The notes: generated from the letters alone by a model not told the origin. DNA of 56,774 nucleotides from Lingula anatina (GCF_001039355.2 NW_019775680.1:877972-934745); one strand, 5' to 3'; positions 12,465-24,604 are shown, counted from the first letter of the stretch. Made by a program: numbers and translations.

Positions 12465-14297
12465 GTAGTATGCCTTCTATTTCACAATGAAAATTTTATG
12501 AATATATTAAAAGTAAATGTTAAAATTTCATTTGATGTTATAAAATATTCTTCATCATCCTCTACTCTCTGCCCCATAAAATTATATTCATTTAAATACT
12601 TAATTACCCCCTCCTCCAGACCTTGACCTCTAGCCTAAACGAGGCTCACCTCCTAGTGGACAGACACGTCCAGTCCAACACCAGCCTGACCACCCAGCTG
12701 ACCACCGCCCAGGCTGACCTAGAGGCCCTGAGGACACAGAATGACCAGCTGAAGGTGGACAGTGAGGCCGTGGCCGGGCAGATGAAGGAACAGGAGGTGC
12801 TTCATCAGGAGGAGAAGGAGGCATGGAAAAAAGAGGTGGATTTGCTTTTGACTTTTGGTTGGATTTTTTGAAAAGTTTTGTTTGTTTGATGGATTTGAGT
12901 TTGTTTATTAATTGATTTGGTTGATATACGAGGAGGGTGAACTCCCAAACTGAAAGAATGTTAGTGATTAGGTACTTGTTGGTGAGTTTTGGCACATTTG
13001 TCTCTTTATATACAGTACTGGTACCCTCAAAATTATATGTGAATATAGTAACAAATGTGGCATTAACCCAAATATTATGAAAAATTATGAAAAATTCAAT
13101 AAAATAAGTATGATTATGATCTTGGAAGACAAAATTTATCTTAATTTATCAAACTGCTCAGAATCTTTCTAAGACGTTCAAATTTTACAGGAGAATTTCT
13201 TGAATTATCAAAATATCAGGATTTTGTAAGAAAAAAATGATGTTAGAAGATAGATTTTAGCTTTTTTATTTAAATTTATGAAAAACTATCAGACTAAGCC
13301 ATCCATATTTTACAGGAGACTTCCCTGCAGGACCGTCTGAGTAGTCTTCAGAAGGACTATGAGGTCCTGAGTAAGGCACATGGTAGTCTGGAGGAACTGA
13401 ACACCATGTGGGCGGGGAGGAATGTGGACCTGACTGAGGAAGTGGAGAGACTGAAGGTACCAGTGTTTTTTTTTGTTTTTTTTTTTAATTAAATGCATAT
13501 GTATATATGGATTTCTTCTGCCTATTCCTCAGCAAGGAGTTGTAAAGATTGGTGGTCCATTTACCAGTGGCATGTTTGTATTTGTGTAATATTTTCTGCT
13601 ACTTTTTTTAATCCGGTTTAATCCTTATATAAAGTGTATATATTATTCTGTTTTTCCTAGGATTATCACACATGAAAGCATTTGCACACTAGCAAGCACA
13701 CAGATTTCCTCATGTGCATAACATTTTTATAGTGTACACCTATAGCTGACATAATCCTTATTATGAATTTCAGGAAGTCCTGAATAAACCAAAGACTGAC
13801 CAAGACCAGCAAACTGACCCCAAGGAGCAGTGCACAGTGGACGTCCAAACTAAGGTCATAGGTCACCACACAGTGGACACCCAGACAGAAGGTGACTATA
13901 GTGGAGTGGACACCAGAGCTGTGTACTGCCAGACAGTTGGAGAAGAGTTGTATTCCATTGCTAAAACACCTGTGTGTAGTTGTAAGTGTTAATTGTACTT
14001 ATTTCAGTTGAATCACATACTGCATGGGCACTCACATACAGATGGTATGAGCTCAGATGTTTGCCTATAGCCCATGGAATTTATCAGGAAATTGTGCTTA
14101 TTGTTGACAATAAGTGATGATAAGTACATTTCTCAGAAAAAGTCTGTTTAATATGGACAAGTTGTACTTGAGTGTCCAATATGAAATTCAATTTTCATTC
14201 TTTATTTTAATTATTAGATGCCAAATGTACTCAAATGACGGCATGGTGGCTAACGTTGCTTAAAAAGATGAATGGGTTTACTTTTTGTATTATTATA

Positions 14298-14365
<68 letters not shown>

Positions 14366-16533
14366 TTCCATACTAAATTTTTCATGTGCTTATTCATGCT
14401 TAACTCTTTTTTTAATAACCGTTTGTTTGATATTTGTTTAAGATATTTTTGTTAACTTGTTATTTGAGAAAAGCGCATGTATGATAAACATTTACCTTTT
14501 TACTTTGAAATTCATATTGTTCAAACCTATTTGCTATTGTTTTTGTTTTTACAGATTCATTTCAAGCTAACATTTTTCTTTTGTTAGAATTTCACCAAAT
14601 AGCATGGTAAGGATTTCTTAAACCTCAATGTTGAATATTATCAACTTATATTGGCTTTATAGTTCCTTTTACTTTTGCCACAAATAAACCTGAACAATAC
14701 AACAATGCCTTACAGTGTGGAGTTGATATTTTTAAATGAATAGAACATGTTACTTATCATTTTCATGGCTTTGACATAAAAAAATGATCTTATGTAAACA
14801 CATGAAATTGTCCATTTAATATACAATACACTGCATAATTTGAAAGTGTCACCCTTAATTTCAGCCTTATCAGGAAAGCCTGGCATATGTGGAGTAAGGG
14901 AGATGGGTCCTGGTGGAGATTCTGCAACAGTTTATCTGTCCACAGACCACAGTACTGCACCAAAGTCTTCTGGCCAAGTATCTAGCAAGGAGAAGCCTTT
15001 TGAACAACACTGCCAGAACCAGAAAGATGGTGATACAAAAGAAGGAGACAGAGAGATAGAAAAGAATGGGGAAGCTGATGGATTGTTGTTGAATACAGAT
15101 CTTTTTGAAATGAAAGATGCAAAAAAATTGGAAAAGGCATTGCCAGTTCCTTATGGAGAAAATGTGGATCAGAAGAAGTCTTTGATGGAAAACCTTGATT
15201 TTAATCCAACAGTGTCATGTGCTGAGCTGCCACCACAGTCAAATGGTCCATGCAATGGGGATGACTGCACTCTGCATGACAGACACATGGAAGAACATGA
15301 CATGTCCAAGTCAGCGCCATCTTACTCTACCCAGTCAGAACCTTCAACCATGATTGGTGCTCATGCAGATCTGCCCAACTTCAAACACATTGTCACTGTG
15401 GATAAGGAAAACCAGCCAAATCTGAGAGGAGAACTTACTAGTCTGAGAGACAGTCCGTCAAATGTGAGAGAAAACCAGTCAAGCCAAAGAGAAAATCCAT
15501 CAAATCTTAGAGATGATGAAACCATCCCTGCAGAAACAAGCCATACCATTGGCCACCCTGGCAGCCAACCAGTGCCATCCTCACAAGATGTTGTCTGCAT
15601 CCCACAAAATCAGATATGTGAGGAAGAAAAAGCATGTCCGAGCTCTCTAGGAGATATCCAGTTTGCTGAGGGGATGCCAATTCAGCAGCAAGAAACACCT
15701 AAGGGGATGCCTATTCACCAACAGGGAGGCCATGAGGGTATGCCCCTTGGATCCAAAGGAGATCAAGCTTTGGTATCCTCTTGTTCTGAAGAAGTTCAGG
15801 TGCCTAGATATGAACCAATCCAGTCCTCTTCCAAGGAAACACCAAAAGGACCAACTCTTTCCAAAAGACAACCCAGCCCACAGGCGCCATCTATTCCTGA
15901 GTTGCCATCTGTTTCCCAATCCTTTGGTAATTCTAAGCAGTCAATTATCCATCAGCTATCATTTTCTCAAAAGCTGGCTCTTTCTCAGAAAACCTCAAAA
16001 AGTCAGACCAAATGTACAGCCAGTTGGTCATCTCCCCATAGTTCTCAAACTCTCAGTCAAGATGATGAACAATCTGCCCAGAATGAAAAAGTAGAGATGA
16101 GTCCGTACAGCAGATATATGAAGGCACTGAAGACGCTTGGAATAACCACAGATAGCACCCCAGAGGTCAGTGGCTGTGACCAAATGTCCAGAGTGATGAC
16201 TGATGGTGATCAAGCTGTTCAAAGAATAAAGAACAGCATTCCAGCTGTTAGATCCAAGGCAAAGAGTTCTTCTGCAAGAGGTAGTACAATGTCCACTTGT
16301 TAATAAAATGATTGATAAATATCTTATTTGGGTTCAGAAATTATCCATTCTAGTATTTCTACAAAGAAACTAGAGGAGTGACATTTGGTCTTTGGTTAAT
16401 AATTACGTAATTTTAAGTTATGTTCTTGGGGGCAGACTCACCTGGTGCATGGGCAAATTTGACATCTAAGTGCTGCACATTGATTAAGATAATATTTATA
16501 AAGTTTGTTAACTTTTTAGATTCTTTATTCAAT

Positions 16534-16564
<31 letters not shown>

Positions 16565-17947
16565 TATTTTGCAGAGCCTGGCCCTCAGTCAAAGAGGCAA
16601 TGTATGCAGTTGAGATCGCCAATTATTTCCCATGAATCTTCCATGGTACCCATAATGCCTTTGCCTGCTAATTTGATATCAAACCAATCAGAGCAGGTAC
16701 GAATAAAGCAATAATATTTACCAGTTATAATGTTCAATTAATAATGTCACTATCATACTATCATTTTATGAAAGTTGCAAGTACATGTATGACATTTTAA
16801 TATTTGAAAATAATTTAATAATTTAAGCTTTATATATTCAGTCAGTGGCTCTCCCTGTTAGCAGAGGACATAATGGTTTACCTGGATCTCAACCTGTTGT
16901 GCAGGGAATATTGCAAAGTAAGATTTTTGTGTGTTTGTGTGTGTGTGTGTGTGTGTATGTGTGTGGTTATTTGACCCAAGAATGTGCATGTGCAAAACTG
17001 AATTTTATGGTTATATCAATATGCAACGGAAATTATTTCATACTTGTTGGTTCTCCTCAGCCCAAATAATGGGGAATAGCTTTAACCTTCAAATTTTTGT
17101 CAAAACTCAAAAGTTTAAAGTAATTTGCTTTAAAAATGCACTGAATTTGAAAGTTTTATCGTTTTCATATAATCAGCCCATCAGCTAATTGATGGATTGA
17201 TAGGTTGGCAATACACTCATGATCTCTTCAACTTTAGTCACTATAAGTTTTCATTCACTGGCCTGTTCTAGATGCCAGTCAGCCAAAGAGAAAAGTTCCA
17301 AAGAAAGTAACGTTTGCCAGTGCTTTGGGATTCAGTGAGGTGTCCCAGGAAGATTCAGGACAGGTAAATATACAGTTTTAACTGTTAAAACACATGTAAC
17401 TCGTTATATGTATCTCAAGTTATTGTTTATCTATAGAACAGATTTATCTTTAGCTGGAATTAATATAAACATCGTCTAACTCAAATCAACTTAAAATTTC
17501 CAGTCCGAAAATGTGGCCTTTGATTGAAGATTATTGTGCCAATCACAAATGTTAGAATTTATGGAAACACAAAATCAGTATGATTGGATGAGTTTTTGAG
17601 ATTGATGTGGTAAACCTAAATCCCATTTGGCACTTAATATCAGTGTCCATGCACAAGGGATTTGAAATGAAAAAACCTGGCACACGTCATGCTGTATACA
17701 AAATTTAACTGATGTAAAAGAATGTTAGGGTAGGATGATTGAAATTGCTTTTGAATTCAGATTTTATAAAGTTTTATTTCTAATTTTACAGACATCCCCC
17801 ACCTCAGAAAACCTTGATGTTGGAGAAAGTTCTCTATTCTCAGATGATGAGGAAAGTATAGAGCTAGGAAGTCAGATTGAGAGAATAGAACAATTCCTCA
17901 AGACTGATAGACTAAGAGTCGGAAGGAAGAGGAGAACAGATAATTGA
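11593..17947 (+). CDS. CCDC73: CCDC73-like coiled-coil protein, 5' incomplete (10 exons seen)
   Basis: Exons 11593-11801, 12163-12222, 12620-12835, 13316-13456, 13774-13981, 14865-16280, 16575-16696, 16842-16917, 17272-17363 and 17792-17947 all have AG/GT borders and matching phases, and give 897 residues ending at TGA 17945-17947. The first four exons are heptad-rich coiled coil. Their segments 'VKEGIKINQQLSETN' and 'HQEEKEAWKKE' align in order with the vertebrate CCDC73 coiled coil as I remember it (VREAIQLNKRLSALN; NEHEKALGTWKKH), which is the basis for the name. The fifth exon carries repeated V-D-x-Q-T motifs. The 1.4-kb sixth exon is Ser/Gln/Glu-rich, probably disordered, with two short internal repeats. 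The ninth exon has KKVTF, an RVxF-type motif. The acidic block SLFSDDEESIELGS precedes a basic C-terminus. About 170 N-terminal residues expected from the family are missing from this model. The function of the family is poorly known; human CCDC73 is about 1079 residues. In the big exon I used the donor at 16281 rather than the read-through stop at 16303, because the next exon joins in phase. Confidence 0.8.
12377..12462. repeat. (ATT)n microsatellite in CCDC73 intron
   Basis: About 28 uninterrupted ATT units. The poly-leucine open frame across it is spurious. Confidence 0.95.
14298..14363. repeat. (TA)n microsatellite in CCDC73 intron
   Basis: About 33 TA units within the 882-bp intron 13982-14864. 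I see nothing else in that intron. Confidence 0.95.
16530..16566. repeat. (TTTA)n microsatellite just before an exon
   Basis: An ATTT/TTTA repeat that ends a few bases before the acceptor at 16573-16574, so it forms much of that exon's polypyrimidine tract. Confidence 0.85.
16930..16966. repeat. (GT)n microsatellite downstream of a donor site
   Basis: A GT-rich tract beginning 12 bp after the donor at 16918. Confidence 0.9.
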
Positions 17948-18420
17948 TACCAACATCTATTAATAATATCAAAAGCATTAAAATGCATCCACACAATTAG
18001 GAAATAAGAGGAAAATGTGGTTGGTTTATCGATATTAGCATTTAACAGTTGACTCTGAACAACTCGTTACCTGTTAACTTGAAATATTGTCCATCTGGAT
18101 TGAATCTTGTGGAACAGATTTTTATATTAAATGACACAAAAGCATTTCCTTACAAGTTTTATAATTCAGTTGTATACTCAATCTTGTTACTTTGACATGA
18201 TGTTTTCCAATATTTTTTATAAATGTGTTGCATAGTTGACTGTTGTATGGATATTGGTATGTTTATCAAAGTTTTTAAGTGGTAATGCAGTTAACTTTTT
18301 TTATAATAAGCTTGAAATGTTTTCCTGCAGTGTCCAAAGAAAAAAAATTATTTGAAATTTTATTAAAATGGCTACCAATTTACTGAAAGATTTTGCAAAT
18401 AAAGTTTGTAGCAAGTCCAG
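17948..18420 (+). other. CCDC73 3' UTR with polyadenylation signal
   Basis: AT-rich sequence with no open frame follows the stop codon. AATAAA at 18398-18403 is the likely polyadenylation signal. The signal of the opposing gene lies only about 38 bp further on. Confidence 0.65.
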
Positions 18421-18440
18421 TTTTTTAAACATATTTCATA

Positions 18441-19078
18441 TTTATTTAATACATATCATCATTAACAATTTTTGAATTACATAAGGACAAATCTGTAGGC
18501 AATGATTATTACAGTATCTTCACCTCAATTATAATCATGCCCTTCACTAAATATACTGATCTTGATATCTGTGACAAATATTTGCTGGAGCTGATATCTT
18601 ATTATCAACCCTACTGGAAAAGATTTCTTTAATATAATATCAATAGCACCTCTAATTTTTCCACTGAATGAAAAAAAAAACTTAAACAATATTCATCTGT
18701 GCATGCCTGGAGTCCCATATCAAAACATCAGCATCAATATTTGATTTGTCTGGCAGTTAAAACCCCACAAATATTCCATCTGTGACATCGTGTATGTTAT
18801 TATGACATCATATCTCATTATGACATCACAATAGGTATTCCAACATGCCCTCTATGATATCATACCTGCAACTGTGACATCAACCATGACCACAGTAACA
18901 TCATCTCAGTCTCTTGGTCTGTTAAATTAACTCATAAAATTTTGTTGCTTTCTTGTTCTCAAGAGCCATTTAAGCATTTCAACTCAATCTTAATGGCTCT
19001 TAGTCTCATGATATATGAAAGACCTTAATGGTTTCTCCAACAAATATTTTCCAAAGCTGACTGATAATAGTTGTAAGT
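18441..19078 (-). other. LKAAEAR1 3' UTR with reverse polyadenylation signal
   Basis: Read on the minus strand, the LKAAEAR1 stop is followed by about 640 bp of non-coding sequence ending at AATAAA (complement of tttatt, 18441-18446). It contains several TGACATCA-type octamers (18780-18905, plus-strand sense). Confidence 0.55.
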
Positions 19079-21703
19079 TCAAGCCAGCCTATTAGTCAAT
19101 AGTCCCCTTGAGTCTTCTAAGAGAGACTCTATCCTATGTCTTTGTAGTTTATCTAGTCTGTCCCCTTTATCTTTTCTCTCAGCACTGGAAGGCACGAGGG
19201 CTTGTAATCTCACTGCTTTAATGGCCGTAGGCTGACATGAGATCAGGTGGTTGATTTCTTGGGCCTGGAAGAATTAAAAACAGCATATTGCAATTTAATA
19301 CTTATAGAGATTGACTGATAGTCTAGCATTTTCATTCACAGAGAGTATAGATAGTAAACGTAATATTTTCATTTACAGAGAGATGAAGTGTAGCATTGGC
19401 TTGATAACTGTTTTATGCAGTTAGTATCAACTGATGACTTGTATGTTTGCTTGATTTCATAAACCAGTACATTGGCATTGAAAATTTGGAATTTATGTAT
19501 ATATATGTCATATACTTCCTGTCTACTGAGTTTTAAATCTGTCCGAAAGAAAAATTTAAAGGTAACTTACCCTGTTGGCTGAATATCTTAGCCTCATTAT
19601 CCTCAGTCTGTTTCTTGCTTCTGCAGCTCTAGAAAAATAGCAAAAATAGGAGCTTATGTACAGCAAAGATAAGGTTATCTATATAATATTTCCTCTTTTT
19701 TCTTGGTAAACAAATTACTTTTTTAAAGTCAGAAATGAAAAATTTTAGCTCTTACCTTGAAAGTGTCCCTATTCAATTTTTAAATGCACAACTTTTTACT
19801 TCTTTATCTAAATCAAATCAAAACAAAAATACAATTCAATAAAAAAAATGTTAAATACATAAGCATCTGCACTCACTTCAATTGTCCTATTAACTTGGCG
19901 TGTTTGTCTTTTTCAATGATGACTTCTTCTGGTACAGGAGGATGATTCCTGTAAAAAGAAAACGTATTTAAAAAGATGAAAGAAATGCAATTTGCTCTCC
20001 ATGATGAAACTAATGACCCACCAGTTTTCCATTCTCTTTTTTTTTTTTTCTTTTTTTTTTTCATTTATTATTTTATTTTGCACGAACATTGACTGTAATG
20101 ATAAAATTTTAGGTTTATAATGCAAAATAGTTACATTTACGTAGCATAAAATACATAACATTATTCACTTAACATTTTAAATCAGTAAACTGACAACATT
20201 AACAATGAAAAAAATTAGAAATATTTACATTTCATAATCTTTCTTCAAATCCTTGAGTCGCTTTAGAGTCTTTTCTCTTACTGCAAGGATGTCTTTAGAA
20301 GGCTCTTCATACTAAAAGAAAAAGGAAATACTGCATTATTAATTTAATATAACAGTATCAAATCAATACAATTAGAATGTTTAATAGTTCTAAATAAAAG
20401 CTATCAGTATATGTAACAACTCATCCTTGTAACTTCACTGGCATGAATTGGGCACATAGCACTTACAATATTTAATTGAACATTTTCAACAGTTCACCAT
20501 GACTTATTAGTGTTGGTGTGACATCATAATAGCATGTGTGATGTCATAAAAGTATATTAAACAATACATTATGATGTTATAATGGGACAAGCCATCACAA
20601 TGTGTATGTATGATGTCATAAGGGGTATACTGGACTACCTACTATGATGTCATAATGATATGCAATGTCACAATGAGACAAATGATGTCATAAAGATTAA
20701 TGTTATTTTTAAGATTTAATTTATCAACTACAGATCTAGACTATTTCACATGTAGCCCATCAAAAAAAGAATTATAAAAAATAACCTCATACATGTTTCT
20801 TTCTTTATCTAATTGTTGGCAAAAAACAAAAAACGTCTTTAAATCAAGAATAGAAAAATATTCAATTTTTAGCATAGATTTATTTTTGATTGAAACTTAT
20901 TTTTATGTCAAGGGATATGTATCACCAGGAGGTCCAATAACTCATGGCAGGTAGGGTAAAAAAAGGAGGACATTTTTATCTGGTGGAGGCACACATTACA
21001 TCTTCCTTTTTTACAACAGTGCAAGGATTTCTATAAGTATCAATCTACAAATTCTAGTAATTCTGCATCAACTTACAGCCATGTATCTGCTTTTGGCCAT
21101 TGGGCCCAGTTTGTTCAGTTCCTTTTCATGTTTTTTAAATGTAGTCCAGTTTCTAGGAACAAACTTTTCTTTAGGTTCTGCCAAGGGTCCGTCATCCTCC
21201 TCTCCACTCTTCTTCTTCACTGAAGGCAGTTTTTCTCTGGGGCTCTGAACAAAGTGAGAGTAAGTATTTAAATCAGACCCACAATGACACTAAAGCCACA
21301 TGCAAGCTTTTTCTAGAATGATGTAAGTAGAAAGTAGAATGCACCCAACAGTGTACTTTTTAGTTATACTGTATTCTGCCAGTTCTAGCACTTCTAATTG
21401 TTCTATAAATGTTGTTTACGGTTTTACATTAAGTACAGTACAATATTAAATAAATAAAAAAGAGTGAGTCAATGTGCTACATTAGAGCACGATTAATCAC
21501 ATTTGTTCAGTTTCAGAATTAAACTATGTAAATATTAAAGACAAAGAAAGAAGTTTTAACCATAATAGTCAATAGATTTGAAATCATCCTAGTTTGTAAT
21601 CATTCAGGAGACAGCAAGCATAAACCCAAAAAATTGAACTGACAACTGACTGCACAGTTTAAAAAATAAAGAAGGAAAGATACGGTAAAATACTTACTGT
21701 CAT
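19079..21703 (-). CDS. LKAAEAR1: LKAAEAR motif-containing protein 1
   Basis: Six exons on the minus strand: first exon ending at 21698, then 21244-21077, 20311-20229, 19948-19877, 19628-19571 and 19264-19079 (TGA). All have GT/AG borders and consistent phases. The product contains the family signature LKAAEARNRLRIMRLRY, split by an intron after LK(AA), followed by AQEINHLISCQPTAIKAVRLQ. Upstream are the conserved-looking blocks NWTTFKKHEKELNKLGPMA and EEPSKDILAVREKTLKRL. The family (Pfam LKAAEAR) is conserved but of unknown molecular function; the human protein is about 190 residues. The start is uncertain. The ATG at 21703 gives Met-Thr before the second exon and a protein of about 190 residues. 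An in-frame ATG at 21946 would add about 80 unfamiliar residues and lies in the promoter region, so I prefer the short form. The gene is head-to-head with EBAG9 and tail-to-tail with CCDC73. Confidence 0.87.
20515..20700. repeat. Cluster of TGATGTCATAA motifs in an LKAAEAR1 intron
   Basis: TGACATCATAA or TGATGTCATAA occurs at about 20518, 20538, 20610, 20644 and 20683, with decayed copies between (atgatgttataa, caatgtcacaa). The period is irregular, about 35-70 bp. It looks like a degenerate tandem array. Confidence 0.65.
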
Positions 21704-21709
21704 GTCTGT

Positions 21710-22206
21710 CTGTTCGACTGATCCACTAAAACGATGTGACGTTATTTCGAAGGACTTTTTCTTCAAATCCTGTACATAATTAAAACCTGTAAGCCGTTGA
21801 TCTACTCTTGGGTACCTATTGAGTCCCACGACCAGTGTTTTACACCTGACTTGACAAAAACTGCGGCAAAATGGCACCAAATTTAGCTGGACGAAAACAA
21901 TACCCCTTATCCAATATGGTAGTTGTTTGGTTTCTAAGCCAAACAAAGACCGCGTGATTTTACGAGATCTTACAAGAGGAGATATGAGTCAAATTGTGTA
22001 GATTTTAAATAACTTGCACAGCGCATAAATATTTCCTTTATTTGTTGTTGTTGCTACATAAATTTGATTCTTTTGAATAAAATATCCAGAAAGGTTTCAA
22101 AAATATTTCACATCGATCCAAGAATAGCTTCCTAGAATCCTAAAGCTTGTCTTTCCCTTGTCTCCCTCTATCGACAACTTGGACGAAAGTAAATTAAGTC
22201 AGTGAG
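21710..22206. promoter_or_regulatory. Putative bidirectional promoter, LKAAEAR1 / EBAG9
   Basis: The two divergent genes start here: the LKAAEAR1 first exon ends at 21698 (minus) and a non-coding EBAG9 first exon probably ends at 22206 with donor GTAAGA. The block has more CpG than its surroundings and an AACGTCACATCG CRE-like site near 21736-21748. No TATA box was seen. Promoter function is inferred from layout. Confidence 0.45.
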
Positions 22207-22734
22207 GTAAGACGTGTTTTACTCTTGTTTAATTTATTATATGACCGATAATTGGATGTTTGCAACATTAAAAAGTAGGCCAATAGTATATACGTTTGAG
22301 ATAATTGAACTGCATACTAAGGGTTGTTAAAATGTCATGTTAATTCAATGTTAATTCCAATGTCTATGCGTACGATCTCGCCTTGTGATGTATGGTCCTA
22401 TGGAAAACCCTTCGGGGGCGATTGTATGATAAAAATTTGTCCACTACGATATTTACAATATTAACCAGCGAAATCGTGGTATTTAAAGGACAGAATATTC
22501 TGATCGCCTTTTTATTGGATTCTGTCTGACAAATGAGAAGTGTTCTACGAAAATTAATTTAATTTCTTTTAATCTTTGATTCTTTCTCTAGACACAAGTC
22601 TACAACAGCATAATCAGTTTCTTAATTCTGGCACACGTATCTCTAATTGGTGTTTTTTTTTTATTTTGGTACTGAAGCATAAAAGAAATTGACACGTGTA
22701 GTTTTCCTGGCAGTGCTCATAATGGTGCCCTCAT

Positions 22735-22902
22735 CAGGCCCGTAGCCAGAAGGGGTCTGGGGGGTTCAAAAGAACCGCCCTTTTTGCTGGGAAAAGGTCC
22801 ACTTTGGATCAAATTTGATCTAGGTACATGAAGATTTTATGGTAAAGGGACCACTGTTTCAGAAAACGAACCCCCCAATTTAAATTGCTGGCTACAGGCC
22901 TG
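22735..22902. mobile_element. Short non-autonomous element (family A), copy 2
   Basis: 168 bp with termini CAGGCCCGTAGCCAG and CTGGCTACAGGCCTG, inverted relative to the copy at 9964-10133. It lies in the first EBAG9 intron. Confidence 0.85.
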
Positions 22903-23180
22903 CTCACTGGCGAATGTAATCATAAACAAAAGTGAAACAGGAAACTACCGGTATCACTGCTAGTACTGTTTGTTTACACATATTCAGTAGGATATTCAGT
23001 ATTTTAGAGCTAATACATGAATGATTTTAAGATTAATCTATTGTTTCTCATTGATACAAACAAACAAACAAACAAAAAAGCATCCACTCGTAGGGGAAAA
23101 ACAGAAGTAATTCAAGTTTTTCATTTTCTCTTCTCTCTTTTCAGGTTTTTCAAAGTTATATTTAAAAGAAGTTACATGCT

Positions 23181-23213
23181 ATGATGTCAGATTTGCAAAG
23201 TGCTCTTTTCTAA
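23181..23213 (+). other. Upstream ORF in EBAG9 leader
   Basis: In the exon that carries the EBAG9 start codon (acceptor at 23143-23144), an ATG-ATG pair opens a 10-codon frame ending in TAA 27 bases before the main ATG at 23240. A second tiny frame (ATG CTA TGA) lies at 23176-23184. The same arrangement is present in the second copy at 25051-25083. It may reduce initiation at the main start. Confidence 0.6.
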
Positions 23214-23239
23214 GAAGAAGAAGAAGAGGACCAGAAAGA

Positions 23240-24096
23240 ATGAGTGCAATAACAGTTCTGTGGAAAAAACTGTCTGCTTTCATATTTTTCTTTATAAACA
23301 TTGGAAAGAGACTGTTATGTTTTCTAAAAATTAGGCGACGGAAAAATTCTGGGAATCTTCTGCCTCTAGCCAATCACTATCCATCGCCACCAGATGTCAC
23401 TCATGCTGTGCCAGGAAATGAGGTAAATATCTGAGCCATCCTCCACCTCCAATCCATCTCCATGGCTGCGTTCAGAATAGAAGTTATCGTATTAGCGGGA
23501 TCGCTCTATCTCAGTGTGGCACTTGCTAAGGCACAGTCAATGTAATCAACTTAACTGTCTGAATCGATAACTTTTTAATATGATCACAATCTACGTCAAA
23601 AAAAGGTGTGTAAGATGGAATTTTAGGCTTGGATTGTGTGAAAGACAAAAATCAGTTTAGTCATGTACGGAGTACAACTTGTACACATTTTCTGAATGAG
23701 GATATGTATTTAGATGTCATGCTTCAGTCATTTACCAAGTGTTTGTGAATGGTGACTAATGTTAAAAATGAACAGAAGCATAAAAACATTAAAAAATGAT
23801 AAAAGTCCTATGATTATTTAGAGTGCTAAAAATGATAAAAGTCCCATGATTATTTAGGATTTTTGCATCTCTGCATTAAATGATATACTTATTCAACAAA
23901 TCTCTCTTGCTAATCTTGTTGATAATGTCATTTTCAATTCAATTCTATTTTTCCAGGCTGACTTGGAGATGGAGGCCTGGGACTCCTGGGGAGTAGAAAA
24001 CACCAACACCAGTGCAAATAAAAACCAAACAAGTAACTATAGTAACAGTAACCATGCAGGTTACTATGGAAACCGTAACCAGCCTGAGCCAGAACC
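23240..24096 (+). other. Truncated extra copy of EBAG9 exons 2-3
   Basis: The coding part of exon 2 (23240-23422) and the first 140 bases of exon 3 (23957-24096) are identical to those of the complete copy. They end at the N of 24097 within the Gln-Pro-Glu-Pro-Glu stretch. I treat it as assembly redundancy rather than a gene fragment. If it were real, the locus would carry a repeated membrane-anchor exon. Confidence 0.85.
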
Positions 24097-24604
24097 NTTT
24101 AATTTATTATATGACCGATAATTGGATGTTTGCAACATTAAAAAGTAGGCCAATAGTATATACGTTTGAGATAATTGAACTGCATACTAAGGGTTGTTAA
24201 AATGTCATGTTAATTCAATGTTAATTCCAATGTCTATGCGTACGATCTCGCCTTGTGATGTATGGTCCTATGGAAAACCCTTCGGGGGCGATTGTATGAT
24301 AAAAATTTGTCCACTACGATATTTACAATATTAACCAGCGAAATCGTGGTATTTAAAGGACAGAATATTCTGATCGCCTTTTTATTGGATTCTGTCTGAC
24401 AAATGAGAAGTGTTCTACGAAAATTAATTTAATTTCTTTTAATCTTTGATTCTTTCTCTAGACACAAGTCTACAACAGCATAATCAGTTTCTTAATTCTG
24501 GCACACGTATCTCTAATTGGTGTTTTTTTTTTATTTTGGTACTGAAGCATAAAAGAAATTGACACGTGTAGTTTTCCTGGCAGTGCTCATAATGGTGCCC
24601 TCAT

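Larger units (their letters stand above)
22228..24096 (+). repeat. First copy of a 1.87-kb near-identical duplication (probable assembly artefact)
   Basis: This segment repeats at 24098-25970 with one substitution (22949 C against 24819 A) and one 4-base indel (present at about 25787-25790, absent near 23916). The first copy stops inside EBAG9 exon 3, exactly at a single N (24097), and the second copy restarts in the first EBAG9 intron. The pattern is that of two contig ends from different haplotypes joined without merging their overlap. Confidence 0.95.

Noticed and set aside
12630-12995. 121-codon minus-strand frame
   Set aside because: Antisense shadow of the CCDC73 exon at 12620-12835.
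15361-16222. Several minus-strand and shifted plus frames of 60-143 codons
   Set aside because: Shadows of the large CCDC73 exon, which has the only frame that joins its neighbours in phase.
23179-23373. 64-codon minus-strand frame, repeated at 25049-25243
   Set aside because: Antisense to EBAG9 exon 2; its second occurrence is due only to the duplicated segment.
24012-24200. 62-codon frame across the N at 24097
   Set aside because: Chimera made by the contig join between EBAG9 exon 3 and an EBAG9 intron.
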